Below are positions 26,451 to 34,897 of a stretch of 64,000 nucleotides of DNA, in pieces; position 1 is the first letter of the stretch, and every line of letters begins with the position of its first letter. The translations under genes and the position numbers were made by a program. This DNA comes from DASWJZ01 sp963761005 (GTDB taxonomy: Bacteria > Pseudomonadota > Alphaproteobacteria > Rhizobiales > Afifellaceae). The notes beneath the pieces were generated by a model that had not been told where the DNA came from, searched no databases, and was given only the letters and a program-made list of their open reading frames with translations. The DNA lies in assembly GCA_963761005.1 (NCBI GenBank), contig CAVXFK010000016.1, positions 1 through 64,000 of the forward strand, given 5' to 3'.

Positions 26451-27991
26451 GATGCTGCCCCAGCATGCGCCACGGAATGGCCGCCGGACGCGGTTGCCGT
26501 CAGGTGGGTAATGGTCAGACCGCTATGCGGGATTTCCGCCACGACGTGGCCGCGGCTGAAGACCAGCGCGCGATGGCAGATCCGCTCCACCTCCTCGAAA
26601 TCCGACGAGATCAGAAGCACGGCCATTCCCTTCTGAAGCGAGAGCTTGAGCAGGTGGTAGATTTCCGCCTTCGAGCTCACGTCGACGCCGATCGTCGGCT
26701 CCTCGAGCACAAGCAGGCGCACCTTCGCTTCCATCCAGCGCGCCACGACGACCTTCTGCTGGTTGCCGCCGGAGAGCGTCGCCACCGCTTGCTCGGTGTC
26801 CTCCGCCTTGATCGAGAACCGTTTCAGCGCGGCGCGCGCGTCGGCGCGCTCGGCGCTTCGACTGACGATCTCGGTCACGCCTTTGCCGGTCGCGGCCGGG
26901 TTCATGTAGATGTTCTCGCGCACCGCCATGTTCGCGGCGATGCTCTCCTCGGCGCGGCGGCTTGAGACGAAGCCGATCTCGTTGCGCATGGCGTCGGCCG
27001 GATCGCTCGCATCGATCCGCCGCCCATCGAGCGAGACATGACCGGAATCAAGTGGGACTTGGCCGAAGATCGCGCGGCCGATCGTGTGATGGCCGGCGCC
27101 GCGCAGCCCGACCAGCCCCAGCGTCTCGCCGGCCGTGACCTTGAACGAGACGGGGCCGACATGGCCGGAGACCGCGTTCTCAACCACCAGCACGACGTGG
27201 TCGGTCGCAGGCTCCGGCCTGACGAAGGCGTCCGTCATCGAGCGGCCGACGATCATCTCGACGAGATCGCCGGGCGAGGTTGCGTTGGAATTGACGGTCG
27301 CGACGCGGCGCCCGTCTCGCAGCACTGTGATCCGGTCGGCGATGCGAAACACCTCGTCGAGGCGGTGGGTGACGTAGACAATACCGATGCCGCTTTCGCG
27401 CAGCCGGCGTAGCGTCATAAGCAAGCGCTCGACATCCGCGTCGGGGAGTGCGGCGGTCGGCTCGTCGAGCACCAGGATGTCGGCCTTGATGGCGAGCGCA
27501 CGGCCGATCGCGACGAGCGAGCGCTCGGCGGCGGGAAGCGAGGTGACCGGCGCCTGTGGATCGAGGTCGCTTCCCATGATGGAAAGCGCATCGGCGGCGG
27601 CCTTGCGCACTTGCCGCCAGGAGATGAGCCCGAAGCGCGAGCGGGGATAGCCGCGAAGCAGCGCCACGTTCTCCGCGACCGTCATCCATTCGACCAGGCC
27701 GAGGTCCTGATGGATGAAGGCGATCGGAAGCTTGTCGGTCGAGAGGTCAACCGGCCGGCCGTCGAAGCGGACTTCGCCGGCATCGGCCGTGTAGACGTTT
27801 GCCAGGATTTTGATGAGCGTCGATTTACCAGCGCCGTTCTGGCCGAGCAGCGCGTGCACTTCGCCGGGGCGGACGTCGAAGTCGACGCGATCAAGCGCGA
27901 GCGTTCCGGTGAACCGTTTGGTCAAGCCGGACATGGCGAGAAGCGGGCGCTCCGCCGAGCCGTCGCCCCGCTTCTCTTCGCGCTCCGTCAT
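26447..27991 (-). CDS. Ribose-type ABC transporter ATP-binding protein, double domain (RbsA family)
   Basis: A 514-residue ATPase with two nucleotide-binding halves, typical of CUT2 sugar importers. The first half has GQNGAGKSTLIKILA, a Walker B ILVLDEPTAALPD and signature SLPAAERSLVAIGRA. The second half has a degenerate Walker A (GLRGAGHHTIGRAIFG), signature LSGGNQQKVVVARW and LLVLEEPTIGVDV. It precedes the permease with an ATGA overlap and follows the binding protein by 77 bases. Confidence 0.93.
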   Translation of the reverse strand: MTEREEKRGDGSAERPLLAMSGLTKRFTGTLALDRVDFDVRPGEVHALLGQNGAGKSTLIKILANVYTADAGEVRFDGRPVDLSTDKLPIAFIHQDLGLVEWMTVAENVALLRGYPRSRFGLISWRQVRKAAADALSIMGSDLDPQAPVTSLPAAERSLVAIGRALAIKADILVLDEPTAALPDADVERLLMTLRRLRESGIGIVYVTHRLDEVFRIADRITVLRDGRRVATVNSNATSPGDLVEMIVGRSMTDAFVRPEPATDHVVLVVENAVSGHVGPVSFKVTAGETLGLVGLRGAGHHTIGRAIFGQVPLDSGHVSLDGRRIDASDPADAMRNEIGFVSSRRAEESIAANMAVRENIYMNPAATGKGVTEIVSRSAERADARAALKRFSIKAEDTEQAVATLSGGNQQKVVVARWMEAKVRLLVLEEPTIGVDVSSKAEIYHLLKLSLQKGMAVLLISSDFEEVERICHRALVFSRGHVVAEIPHSGLTITHLTATASGGHSVAHAGAAS

Positions 27992-28020
27992 CGGCGCCCG
28001 CCTCGATTGCAGCCCGCGTT

Positions 28021-28062
28021 CTCAGGCAGCCCCGGCCGGCGGGAGCCGGCCAGGGCCCGCTG
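28021..28062 (-). promoter_or_regulatory. Intra-operon hairpin between binding protein and ATPase genes
   Basis: GGCCGGC (28034-28040) pairs with GCCGGCC (28045-28051) around a 4-base loop, with further pairing of CCC/GGG and outer CTCAG/CTGAG. It follows the binding-protein stop at once. It probably stabilises that mRNA end or partly stops transcription, as in the other importer operon of this window. Confidence 0.6.
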
Positions 28063-28068
28063 AGATCA

Positions 28069-29169
28069 TTACATCACGCCCCAGATATCGAGATAGTGCT
28101 TCTTGTAGTCGTTGCTGGGGATGAAGGTGTTCTGGTCACCGCCTTCGGATTGGATGTTGTCCTTGGTGACCAGGAACGGCGGCTGCACGAAGCCGCTCGG
28201 CTTCTCATCGTGGAACGCGCGGTTCAGTTCGTCGATCGCCTGGTAGGCCTGTAACTCGATCGGCTCTGAGACGGTCACCGTCTGGTACTGATCGCCCTTG
28301 CGGATACGATCGTAGGCCGAGCGGTTGCCGTCGGCGCCGATCAGCTTCATCTGATCGGTTGCAACCCCGCCGCTTCTCAGAACCGGAACGGCAAAGTCCC
28401 AATCGTTGTCACCGACCGAGGTCGCGTAGAGCGGGAGGCCGAAGCGCTGCACCCAGCTCGTCGTAAGCTGCGGTTGCCGCTGCGCCGCTTCCGAGGCCGG
28501 CGAGTTGACGTAGTCGACGACCTTGCAGCCGCCGCACTTCTCGATCTCCGCCTTCGTCGCCATCGATTTCACTTCGGCAATGGCGTACTCGTTGTGAGAC
28601 AGGATCACGACGTTGGCCTTGCCGTTCGAATCGGCGATGACCCAGTCGGCTTCGGCCTTGCCGATCTCGACCGGGTCTTCCTGGATGTTGACGAAGAGAT
28701 TGATGTCGGGCTGCGGCCCCGGCGTGCCGGCGGCGTGAAGTCCGACGAACTTGATCCCCTGCGCCACGCCCGCCTTGATCGGGTCCTGCAGGCTGGCGGC
28801 GTCGGCGAAGAGCGCGATGCCGTCGGGTTTCAACGCGATCGCCTGGTTCATGCCCGCAAGCCACGATGTCGGGCTGCCCTTGCCGTCGATGATCGTCACG
28901 TCCCAACCGAGCTTCTCGCCGGCTTCCTTGATGTAGACGCCGTAGAGATGGGAAATGTCGTTCTGCTCGTCGCCGGAAAGGAACACCACCTTCTTGCCCT
29001 TGTCGGGCTTCGGGGCGGAGGTCGGACCTTCCCACGTCGTCTGCGGGCCGGCGTATTTCTCAACCGCCGCCTTGGCGTCGGACACGGCGTCCGCGTGCGC
29101 GGTGCCGATCAGCGCGGCAAGCGCGACGCCGGCCGCTAGAAGCGTTCTTTGCCTGATATGTCTCGTCAT
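28069..29169 (-). CDS. Periplasmic substrate-binding protein of ribose-type ABC importer
   Basis: A 366-residue type I periplasmic binding protein. The signal peptide is MTRHIRQRTLLAAGVALAAL to the HADA region. The mature part shows KKVVFLSGDEQNDISHLYG, a GYxV-type WDVTIIDGKGSPTSWLAGMN, and IALKPDGIALFADA. ATG 29169 follows CAAGGAGGA. The Trp/Asn-rich pocket suits a sugar or a sugar-like molecule; exact ligand unknown. The neighbouring GH42 enzyme suggests a galactoside. Confidence 0.88.
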   Translation of the reverse strand: MTRHIRQRTLLAAGVALAALIGTAHADAVSDAKAAVEKYAGPQTTWEGPTSAPKPDKGKKVVFLSGDEQNDISHLYGVYIKEAGEKLGWDVTIIDGKGSPTSWLAGMNQAIALKPDGIALFADAASLQDPIKAGVAQGIKFVGLHAAGTPGPQPDINLFVNIQEDPVEIGKAEADWVIADSNGKANVVILSHNEYAIAEVKSMATKAEIEKCGGCKVVDYVNSPASEAAQRQPQLTTSWVQRFGLPLYATSVGDNDWDFAVPVLRSGGVATDQMKLIGADGNRSAYDRIRKGDQYQTVTVSEPIELQAYQAIDELNRAFHDEKPSGFVQPPFLVTKDNIQSEGGDQNTFIPSNDYKKHYLDIWGVM

Positions 29170-29192
29170 CGATCTTCCTCCTTGGGTTTTAT

Positions 29193-29223
29193 GTCCCGCA
29201 TGCGTTCGACTGAGTGGCGGGAC
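29193..29223 (-). promoter_or_regulatory. Inverted repeat between lacI-type gene and binding-protein gene
   Basis: GTCCCGC (29193-29199) pairs with GCGGGAC (29217-29223) around a 17-base loop, in the 61-base gap upstream of the binding protein. It may be an operator or a weak attenuator; no T-run follows. Confidence 0.35.
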
Positions 29224-29230
29224 TTCGCGA

Positions 29231-30250
29231 TTAGTGATGGGTCGGCTTGCCTCCGCAGCTTGAGCGGACAATGAGCTTCGGCGGCAAGACGATGCTTTCG
29301 GGAGCTCCGTTCGGCGCCTTGATGCGGCGGAGAAGCAGATTCGCGGCCTCCTCGCCGATCCTGCGCGCGTCGATTGCGATCGTCGTAAGGGCAGGGCGGT
29401 AGAGAGCGGCCTCCGCGATGTTGTCGAAGCCGATCACCGCACAGTCGCGGCCGGCCACGAGACCGCGGTCGGCGAGGCCGAGCAGCGCGCCGAAGGCGCA
29501 GAGGTCGTTGTAGCAGAGGATCGCCGTCGGGTCGGACGCCTTGCCGCGCATCAGCTCGGCAATCGCACGCGCGCCTTCCTCGCGAGTCGGCAGGCAATGG
29601 ACGATCGGACCGACCGGAAGCCCGTAGCGGGCGAGCGTCTCGCGGTAGGCCGTGGCGCGATCGCGGAGCGGCGAGGCGCGCCGGCCCGCACCGATGAAGG
29701 CGATGCGCTTATGCCCAAGCCGGATCAGATGCTCGGCAGCGAGCGTCATACCGAGGCGGAAGTCGGCGCTGACATTGTCGGCGTTGCGCTTGCCGACGCG
29801 GCGGAGCATCTGCACGACCGGCAGGCCGGAGCGGCGGAGATCGTCGATGATCGCCGGATCGGTTCCCTCGGCCGGGGCAAGAAGCAGCCCGTCGACCCGA
29901 TGCTCGCGCATACGGGCGATAAAGCGGTCCTGACGCGCTGGCGATTCTGCCGTGTTGGCAAGGAAGGCCACCCAGCCGGCACGGTCGAGCGCGTCGTCGA
30001 TGCCGGCGGTCAGCTCGGCGTAGAACGGGTTGGTGATCTCGCACACGACAAGCCCGATCGTCTGTGTCGAGCGGGTGCGCATGTTCGCGGCAGCGCGATC
30101 GTAGACGTAGCCGAGCGAGCTGATCGAGGACTGTACGCGCTCGCGCGTTCGCGCGGCCACAAGTGGGCTGTTTCTGAGCACAAGCGACACCGTCGCCGGC
30201 GACACGCCGGCATGTTTGGCGATGTCCTTGAGGGTCTTGCGCTCGCGCAA
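29231..30250 (-). CDS. LacI-family transcriptional regulator of the ribose-type importer
   Basis: A 339-residue LacI-type repressor with HTH RKTLKDIAKHAGVSPATVSL and hinge YDRAAANMRTRSTQTIGLVV; the effector domain shows VDGLLLAPAEG, TAILCYNDLCAFG and VIGFDNIAEAALYRP. The only start before the HTH is TTG 30250. It leads the cluster lacI-binding protein-ATPase-permease-cyclase-GH42 and is preceded by a 14-bp palindrome. Confidence 0.9.
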   Translation of the reverse strand: MRERKTLKDIAKHAGVSPATVSLVLRNSPLVAARTRERVQSSISSLGYVYDRAAANMRTRSTQTIGLVVCEITNPFYAELTAGIDDALDRAGWVAFLANTAESPARQDRFIARMREHRVDGLLLAPAEGTDPAIIDDLRRSGLPVVQMLRRVGKRNADNVSADFRLGMTLAAEHLIRLGHKRIAFIGAGRRASPLRDRATAYRETLARYGLPVGPIVHCLPTREEGARAIAELMRGKASDPTAILCYNDLCAFGALLGLADRGLVAGRDCAVIGFDNIAEAALYRPALTTIAIDARRIGEEAANLLLRRIKAPNGAPESIVLPPKLIVRSSCGGKPTHH

Positions 30251-30329
30251 GCTACGCCCCCGATTTGGATCGTTCCCAGATTCGCCGTCTTAGTGCGGCC
30301 AATCGCCCAAGAAACAAGGCAACTTCATC

Positions 30330-30343
30330 TTAGATCGATCTAA
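30330..30343. promoter_or_regulatory. Palindromic operator candidate upstream of the second lacI gene
   Basis: TTAGATCGATCTAA is a perfect 14-bp palindrome with a central CG, as LacI-family operators have. It is 80 bases upstream of the lacI start, in the only gap before this operon. Confidence 0.6.
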
Positions 30344-30384
30344 ATCTTGCCGCTGGAAATCGCTTTCGTCAAGGTCATTCTGTC

Positions 30385-31491
30385 TTAAGACGGAACGTGT
30401 CGGGCGCCGATGCGGGTCGGATCGAGCGGGCGGGCGCGGCCGGGATCGAAGGCCCGGAGGTCAACCGTCCGCGCCGCGCCGTCGACGATCAGCTCCGCTA
30501 TCGCTTCCCCGGTCGCCGGCGCATTCAGGATTCCCCAAACGCTGTGGCCGGTGGCGAGATAGGCGCCGGGGGCTCCCGCGACCTCGCCGATCAGCGGCAG
30601 GCCGTCCTGCGTGAACGGCCGATAGCAGGCTTGGCGCGCCATTATGGGCGCATCGCGAAGCACGGGAGAAATCTCGCGGCAGATCGCTTCGAGCCGCTCG
30701 ATCGCGCCCGGGTCGGGGCAAACGTCGGCGGGGTCGAGCGGCACCGGGCTCTCGCTCGATATCCCGCAGACATAGGTGGTGCCGTCGGTGCGCGGGAAGA
30801 CTTCCGGCGAGGAGGCCGCGCCGGTCGCTTCGACGACTTCAAGGAAGAGAGCGTCGGCCGGGATCTTTCCTCCGGTGTCGAAGACGAGGCTGTGGCCCTT
30901 CAGCCCGAAGACGGGCGGGATCGGCAGCCATCGTGCCGCAAGCAGTGACCACGGCCCCATCGCGATCACGACGGCATCGCCATGGAGCGGGCGGCCTTCG
31001 GCCTCGACGCCGAGAATGCGCCATCCGTCGCCGCTCCGCTCGACGCCTTTGACGTCGCCGGAGACGAGCCGCGCGCCGTTCCTCTCGGCCGCATGCATCA
31101 TCTCCTCCGTGTAAAGACGCGGGTGAACCTGCGCGGTGGTCTCGGTCGTGCCGAGGCGGCGGTCGAGGGCGACGTCCGTCGATACCCAGTCCGGTCCGGC
31201 TCGAAATCCCGACCCGGCGCCGCCGAAGCCGCCATAGGTCGTCATGCGGCGATAGCCCCAGTCGGCGTCGATGTCTTCCGCAAGGCTTGCGTGGAGGGCG
31301 AAGCTGCGCCGCGCCAGTGCCTGAAGCGGCGTGCCGTCGCACCAGTCGAGCGCCAGGAAGCCGCCGGACTTACCGGAGGCGGCGTTGCCAATGCCGGTGC
31401 GCTCGACGACGATCGCTTCTGCGCCCCGGCGGCTCAGGAAATAGGCGATCGACGCGCCGATCGCGCCGCCGCCCAGGATCAGGACCCGCAT
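30385..31491 (-). CDS. FAD-dependent oxidoreductase (D-amino acid oxidase superfamily)
   Basis: A 368-residue flavoprotein. The N-terminal dinucleotide fold is VLILGGGAIGASIAYFLSRRG with ASGKSGGFLALDW; the C-terminal FAD contacts are DGLPLIGEVAGAPGAYLATG and GHSVWGILNAPATG. It resembles the FOXRED1/TDA3-like subgroup of DAO proteins rather than classical glycine oxidase. The substrate is unknown, perhaps an amino acid or hydroxy acid. It is 134 bases upstream of the lacI operon and may be transcribed alone. Confidence 0.8.
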   Translation of the reverse strand: MRVLILGGGAIGASIAYFLSRRGAEAIVVERTGIGNAASGKSGGFLALDWCDGTPLQALARRSFALHASLAEDIDADWGYRRMTTYGGFGGAGSGFRAGPDWVSTDVALDRRLGTTETTAQVHPRLYTEEMMHAAERNGARLVSGDVKGVERSGDGWRILGVEAEGRPLHGDAVVIAMGPWSLLAARWLPIPPVFGLKGHSLVFDTGGKIPADALFLEVVEATGAASSPEVFPRTDGTTYVCGISSESPVPLDPADVCPDPGAIERLEAICREISPVLRDAPIMARQACYRPFTQDGLPLIGEVAGAPGAYLATGHSVWGILNAPATGEAIAELIVDGAARTVDLRAFDPGRARPLDPTRIGARHVPS

Positions 31492-31528
31492 CCGCCTCTT
31501 CCGTTGCCGGATATCAGCTCGAGCTTCC

Positions 31529-32650
31529 TCAGATCAGCGGCAATGTCCAGCCGACAAGATCGGTCGCCGCCTTGTCGAAGGCCTTGCTCATCGCCGTCGA
31601 GGCGCTCACCGCATTCATCGCGGCGACCGGCACGTTTACCTGGAAGCGCTTGGCGGAGAGGATGGTACCGCTCGCGTCCGCGAGCTTCGCGGTGAAGTCG
31701 ACGTCCGCCGTAGGATTTTCGCCCGCGTTGATGCGGAATGCGCGAAGCTCGATCATCAGCTGATGATCGGCGGGGAGTCCCGCAGCGTCGCTCGCCACAC
31801 GCGAATAGCCGGCGTTCTCGAAGCTTTCGATCAGCTTAGCCTGAATGAGGAGCGGCAGGGTGTCGCTCCACTGCGCTTCGTCGAAGGCGGGCGCGATGCT
31901 GCCGTCCGCTGCTTGAAGGAGGATGCGCTGCGTCTCAAGCGCGACGGGCCCCGTCGGCCTTGCGACGATGAGCTGCCCGGCGGGCTGTTTGGCGAGCGGC
32001 GGAAAATCCTTCGGCGCGACGAGCTCGACCACATTTCCCGGCGTTTTTGCCGAGCCACCCGTCAGTCGCACCAGGCCCGCGACGACCGAATCGAGGTTGT
32101 CGGAATTTTTGGCCAGCGCCTTGGAGAACGTGTCGAGGTTGGCGATCGTATCCTTGAGCGCGTCGGAGTTGTCGGAGAGCAGGCTGTCGATGCGCGCGAA
32201 GGCCTCGCGTGCGGCGTCCGTCCAGCTGGTGCCGGCATTCTTCGAAGCCACGAGGAGCGGCAGACCTCCGTCCGATGCCGCCGGCGGGGGCGCAGAGGGC
32301 GATCCGGCGGTCAGCGAAATCTCCGGCACGCCGGTCAGGCCGCCGAAGGCGAGGCCGACATCCGTGTCGGCGCGGATCGGCGTGTCGCTCGCGACCGCGA
32401 TCGTCACGAGCACGCGGCGCGGATTGTCCTTATCGAGCTTCAGGTCGGTGACCTCGCCGACGCGGATGCCGTTGAACTGCACGTCGGAACCGAGAAGAAG
32501 ACCCGACACCGACTGGTCGAAGCGGATCAGGTAGGAGGTGCGCTTCGCAAGCCCGCTGGCGTTCTCCATCCAGAAGACGAAGCCGAAGCCGGCAACGATC
32601 ACCGCGAGGACGAAGACGCCGATCAGTACGAAGCGCGCTCGGATTTCCAT
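31529..32650 (-). CDS. MCE-domain lipid transport protein fused to an auxiliary lipoprotein-like domain
   Basis: A 373-residue protein with an N-terminal membrane anchor (VLIGVFVLAVIVAGFGFVFW) and one MCE/MlaD domain (GLLLGSDVQFNGIRVGEV, RADTDVGLAFGGLTGVPEIS, residues about 40-115). A helical region with a coiled-coil look follows (residues 150-205). Residues about 205-370 resemble the ABC-type transport auxiliary component (PqiC/MlaC-lipoprotein-like domain, FENAGYSRV, LMIELRAFRIN). Normally that domain is a separate lipoprotein. It overlaps the ATPase stop and would span the periplasm in a phospholipid or sterol transporter. Confidence 0.85.
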   Translation of the reverse strand: MEIRARFVLIGVFVLAVIVAGFGFVFWMENASGLAKRTSYLIRFDQSVSGLLLGSDVQFNGIRVGEVTDLKLDKDNPRRVLVTIAVASDTPIRADTDVGLAFGGLTGVPEISLTAGSPSAPPPAASDGGLPLLVASKNAGTSWTDAAREAFARIDSLLSDNSDALKDTIANLDTFSKALAKNSDNLDSVVAGLVRLTGGSAKTPGNVVELVAPKDFPPLAKQPAGQLIVARPTGPVALETQRILLQAADGSIAPAFDEAQWSDTLPLLIQAKLIESFENAGYSRVASDAAGLPADHQLMIELRAFRINAGENPTADVDFTAKLADASGTILSAKRFQVNVPVAAMNAVSASTAMSKAFDKAATDLVGWTLPLI

Positions 32651-33444
32651 CAGCTGATCCTCGTCTCTTGCGGCACAGGCGCGCCGAGTTGCGCGCGCTT
32701 GCCGTGGAAATAGGCCCTGACCCAGGGATGCTCGGAGGCGAGCATCGTCGGTATCGGCCCATCGGCGACGATGTGGCCTTCGGCGAGCGCCGCGATCCGG
32801 GTGCAGACGGTGTAGAGGCTGTCGAGATCGTGCGTGACCATGAAAACCGTCAGCCCCAGCGTCTCGGTCAGCGTGTCGATCAGCGAATCGAAGTCGCCGG
32901 CGGTGATCGGGTCGAGGCCCGAGGTCGGCTCATCCAGGAAGACGATCTCCGGATCGAGCGCGAGCGCGCGTGCAAGCGCCACGCGCTTCGTCATGCCGCC
33001 GGAGAGCTCGGAAGGGAGCTTCCCTGCGTCGCCCGGGTCGAGACCGACCATCTCAAGCTTCGCCATCGCCACCTCGTCCATCAGCGGCTCCGGAAGCTTC
33101 AGATATTCGCGCATCGGGAACTTCACGTTCTCGGCGACCGAAAGCGAGGAGAAGAGCGCGCCTTGCTGATAGAGCACGCCCCAGCGCCGCTCGGCGGCGC
33201 GCCGCTCGGCCTCATCGGCGCGCGAGAGATCGACGCCGAAGACTTCGACCGTGCCGGCGCGCTTCGGAATGAGGCCGATGATGGTACGAAGGAGCACCGA
33301 CTTGCCGCTGCCGGAGCCGCCGACGAGGCCGAGAACCTCGCCGCGGCGTAGGTTGAGCGACAGATGGTCGAGGACGGTCGTGTCGCCAAATCCGACGACG
33401 AGGCCGCTCACCCGCACGATCACGTCTCCTCCGGGCGCGCTCAT
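32650..33444 (-). CDS. mlaF: ABC transporter ATP-binding protein of the MCE/Mla system
   Basis: A 264-residue ATPase of the MlaF family. Walker A is VGGSGSGKSVLLRTIIG, signature is LSGGMTKRVALARALAL and Walker B is IVFLDEPTSGLDP; the GGM variant of the signature is typical for MCE systems. ATG 33444 (MSAPGGDVIVRVSGL) is 4 bases after the permease stop. It powers lipid movement with the permease and MCE protein. Confidence 0.9.
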   Translation of the reverse strand: MSAPGGDVIVRVSGLVVGFGDTTVLDHLSLNLRRGEVLGLVGGSGSGKSVLLRTIIGLIPKRAGTVEVFGVDLSRADEAERRAAERRWGVLYQQGALFSSLSVAENVKFPMREYLKLPEPLMDEVAMAKLEMVGLDPGDAGKLPSELSGGMTKRVALARALALDPEIVFLDEPTSGLDPITAGDFDSLIDTLTETLGLTVFMVTHDLDSLYTVCTRIAALAEGHIVADGPIPTMLASEHPWVRAYFHGKRAQLGAPVPQETRIS

Positions 33445-33448
33445 GTCG

Positions 33449-34594
33449 TCACATGCCGATCGACGCGAAGAAGATGGCGAAGACACCGTCGAGCACGATG
33501 ACGAGGAAGATCGACTTCACGACCGAGGTCGTCGTCTTCAGGCCGAGGGACTCAGCGCTTCCTTCGACGCGCAGGCCTTCCGCGCAGGCGACGACACCGA
33601 TGACGAGCGCCATGAATGGCGCCTTCCACATGCCGACCTCGAAATGCGTGATCGATATCGCCTGCTTGAGTCGTGCAAGGAAGATCGCGGGGCTCATGCC
33701 GCCATAGAGCCAGGCGACGAGCTCGCCGCCATAGAGCGCCGCCATCGAGCCGAGGAACGTCAGGACCGGCAGCGCGACGACGAGGGCGATGACGCGCGGC
33801 AGGATCAGGATCTCGACCGGATCGAGGCCCATTGTCCGAAGCGCGTCGATCTCCTCGCGCATCTTCATCGAGCCGAGCTCCGCCGTATAGGAGCTTCCCG
33901 AGCGGCCTGCGACCATGATCGCAACGATCAGGACGCCGATCTCGCGCAGGATCAGAATACCGACGAGGTCGACGACGTAGTCCTCCGCGCCGAACCGGCG
34001 GAAGTGGAAGATGCCCTGCTGCGCGATGATGCCGCCGATCAGGAAAGTGATCATGAGGATGATCGGGACCGCCTGCCATCCGACGCGGTCGAGATGGTGC
34101 ACGGCGGAGGTGAGCCGGAAGGTGCGTGGGCGGACGGCGACGCGGGCGAGAGCGATCCCGAGCGACCCGAGCACCGAGAGGAACGAGAACGCATCGGCCT
34201 GAAGCCCGGCCAGGAAATCGCCGGCGCGCGCCAGGAGGCTCCGCGGCGGGCGGGCGCGCCGCGTCCGCCGGTTCGCCTCGTGCACCTTGTCGAAGAGCCC
34301 GCGGAAGCGCTCGGGGACGCCAACGATTTCCGTCTCGCCGCCGGCCCTGGCAACGCTTCGCGCGAGCCGCTCGATGAGCCACGCGCCGAAGGTGTCGAGC
34401 GCGGTCACGCCGGCGATGTCGACCACCAGGGTGTGGATGTTCGCTTCGGGCGGCTTTTCCGCCGTGACCAGCCTGTCGGCTTCCTCCGCATACGCCGCCG
34501 TCCACGGCCCGGCGGCACTCAGCTCCAGGCGTTCGCCGCTCACCGATCGCAAGAGATGCGGTCCCGAGTTCACTTGTCCATCCTCCAGGATCAA
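33449..34594 (-). CDS. mlaE: MlaE-family permease with N-terminal STAS domain
   Basis: A 381-residue inner-membrane permease. Residues about 40-110 form a STAS-like domain (HTLVVDIAGVTALDTFGAWL), a fusion that in E. coli Mla is the separate MlaB. The MlaE part has IILMITFLIGGIIAQQGIFHF, REIGVLIVAIMVAGRSGSSYT, LGSMKMREEIDALRTMGLDP and the closing LKTTTSVVKSIFLVIVLDGV. It is the first gene of a three-gene operon mlaE-mlaF-MCE. Confidence 0.9.
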   Translation of the reverse strand: MILEDGQVNSGPHLLRSVSGERLELSAAGPWTAAYAEEADRLVTAEKPPEANIHTLVVDIAGVTALDTFGAWLIERLARSVARAGGETEIVGVPERFRGLFDKVHEANRRTRRARPPRSLLARAGDFLAGLQADAFSFLSVLGSLGIALARVAVRPRTFRLTSAVHHLDRVGWQAVPIILMITFLIGGIIAQQGIFHFRRFGAEDYVVDLVGILILREIGVLIVAIMVAGRSGSSYTAELGSMKMREEIDALRTMGLDPVEILILPRVIALVVALPVLTFLGSMAALYGGELVAWLYGGMSPAIFLARLKQAISITHFEVGMWKAPFMALVIGVVACAEGLRVEGSAESLGLKTTTSVVKSIFLVIVLDGVFAIFFASIGM

Positions 34595-34633
34595 GCCGCC
34601 TCGGACCCTGCCGAATCGGCTGCCGGGCGCACT

Positions 34634-34647
34634 TTGATCTAAGCCAA
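34634..34647. promoter_or_regulatory. Weak FNR/FixK-like site upstream of mlaE
   Basis: TTGATCTAAGCCAA keeps the left half TTGAT and 3 of 5 bases of the right half of TTGAT-N4-ATCAA. It is 40 bases before the mlaE start. Weak; may be chance. Confidence 0.3.
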
Positions 34648-34720
34648 CCGGGGCGGGTGCAGAAAGACGAGGCGGGGGACGGTTAAGCGCGGATTGCCGC
34701 GGCGACGCTTGGGAACTTGC

Positions 34721-34897
34721 TCACTTCCGCTTTCCGGTGTCGCGGTCGCTCTCAGGCATGTCGTCGTCGCCCAGGATGCGCACGGCGGCGCCGTCTAGAT
34801 CGTCGTACTGGCCGGAGCGGAGCGACCAGAGGAAGGCGAAAAGGCCGAGCGCGCCCAGGAAGAGCGCAGCCGGAATCAGGATCAGGATCGCCGTCAC
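34721..34897 (-). CDS. ccoS: cbb3-type cytochrome oxidase assembly protein CcoS
   Basis: A 58-residue membrane protein read from GTG 34897: one hydrophobic helix (ILILIPAALFLGALGLFAFL) then WSLRSGQYDDLDGAAVRIL, the CcoS signature, and a charged tail. It is needed for haem and copper insertion into cbb3 oxidase. The GTG overlaps the ccoI stop. It ends the ccoG-ccoH-ccoI-ccoS operon. Confidence 0.92.
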   Translation of the reverse strand: MTAILILIPAALFLGALGLFAFLWSLRSGQYDDLDGAAVRILGDDDMPESDRDTGKRK

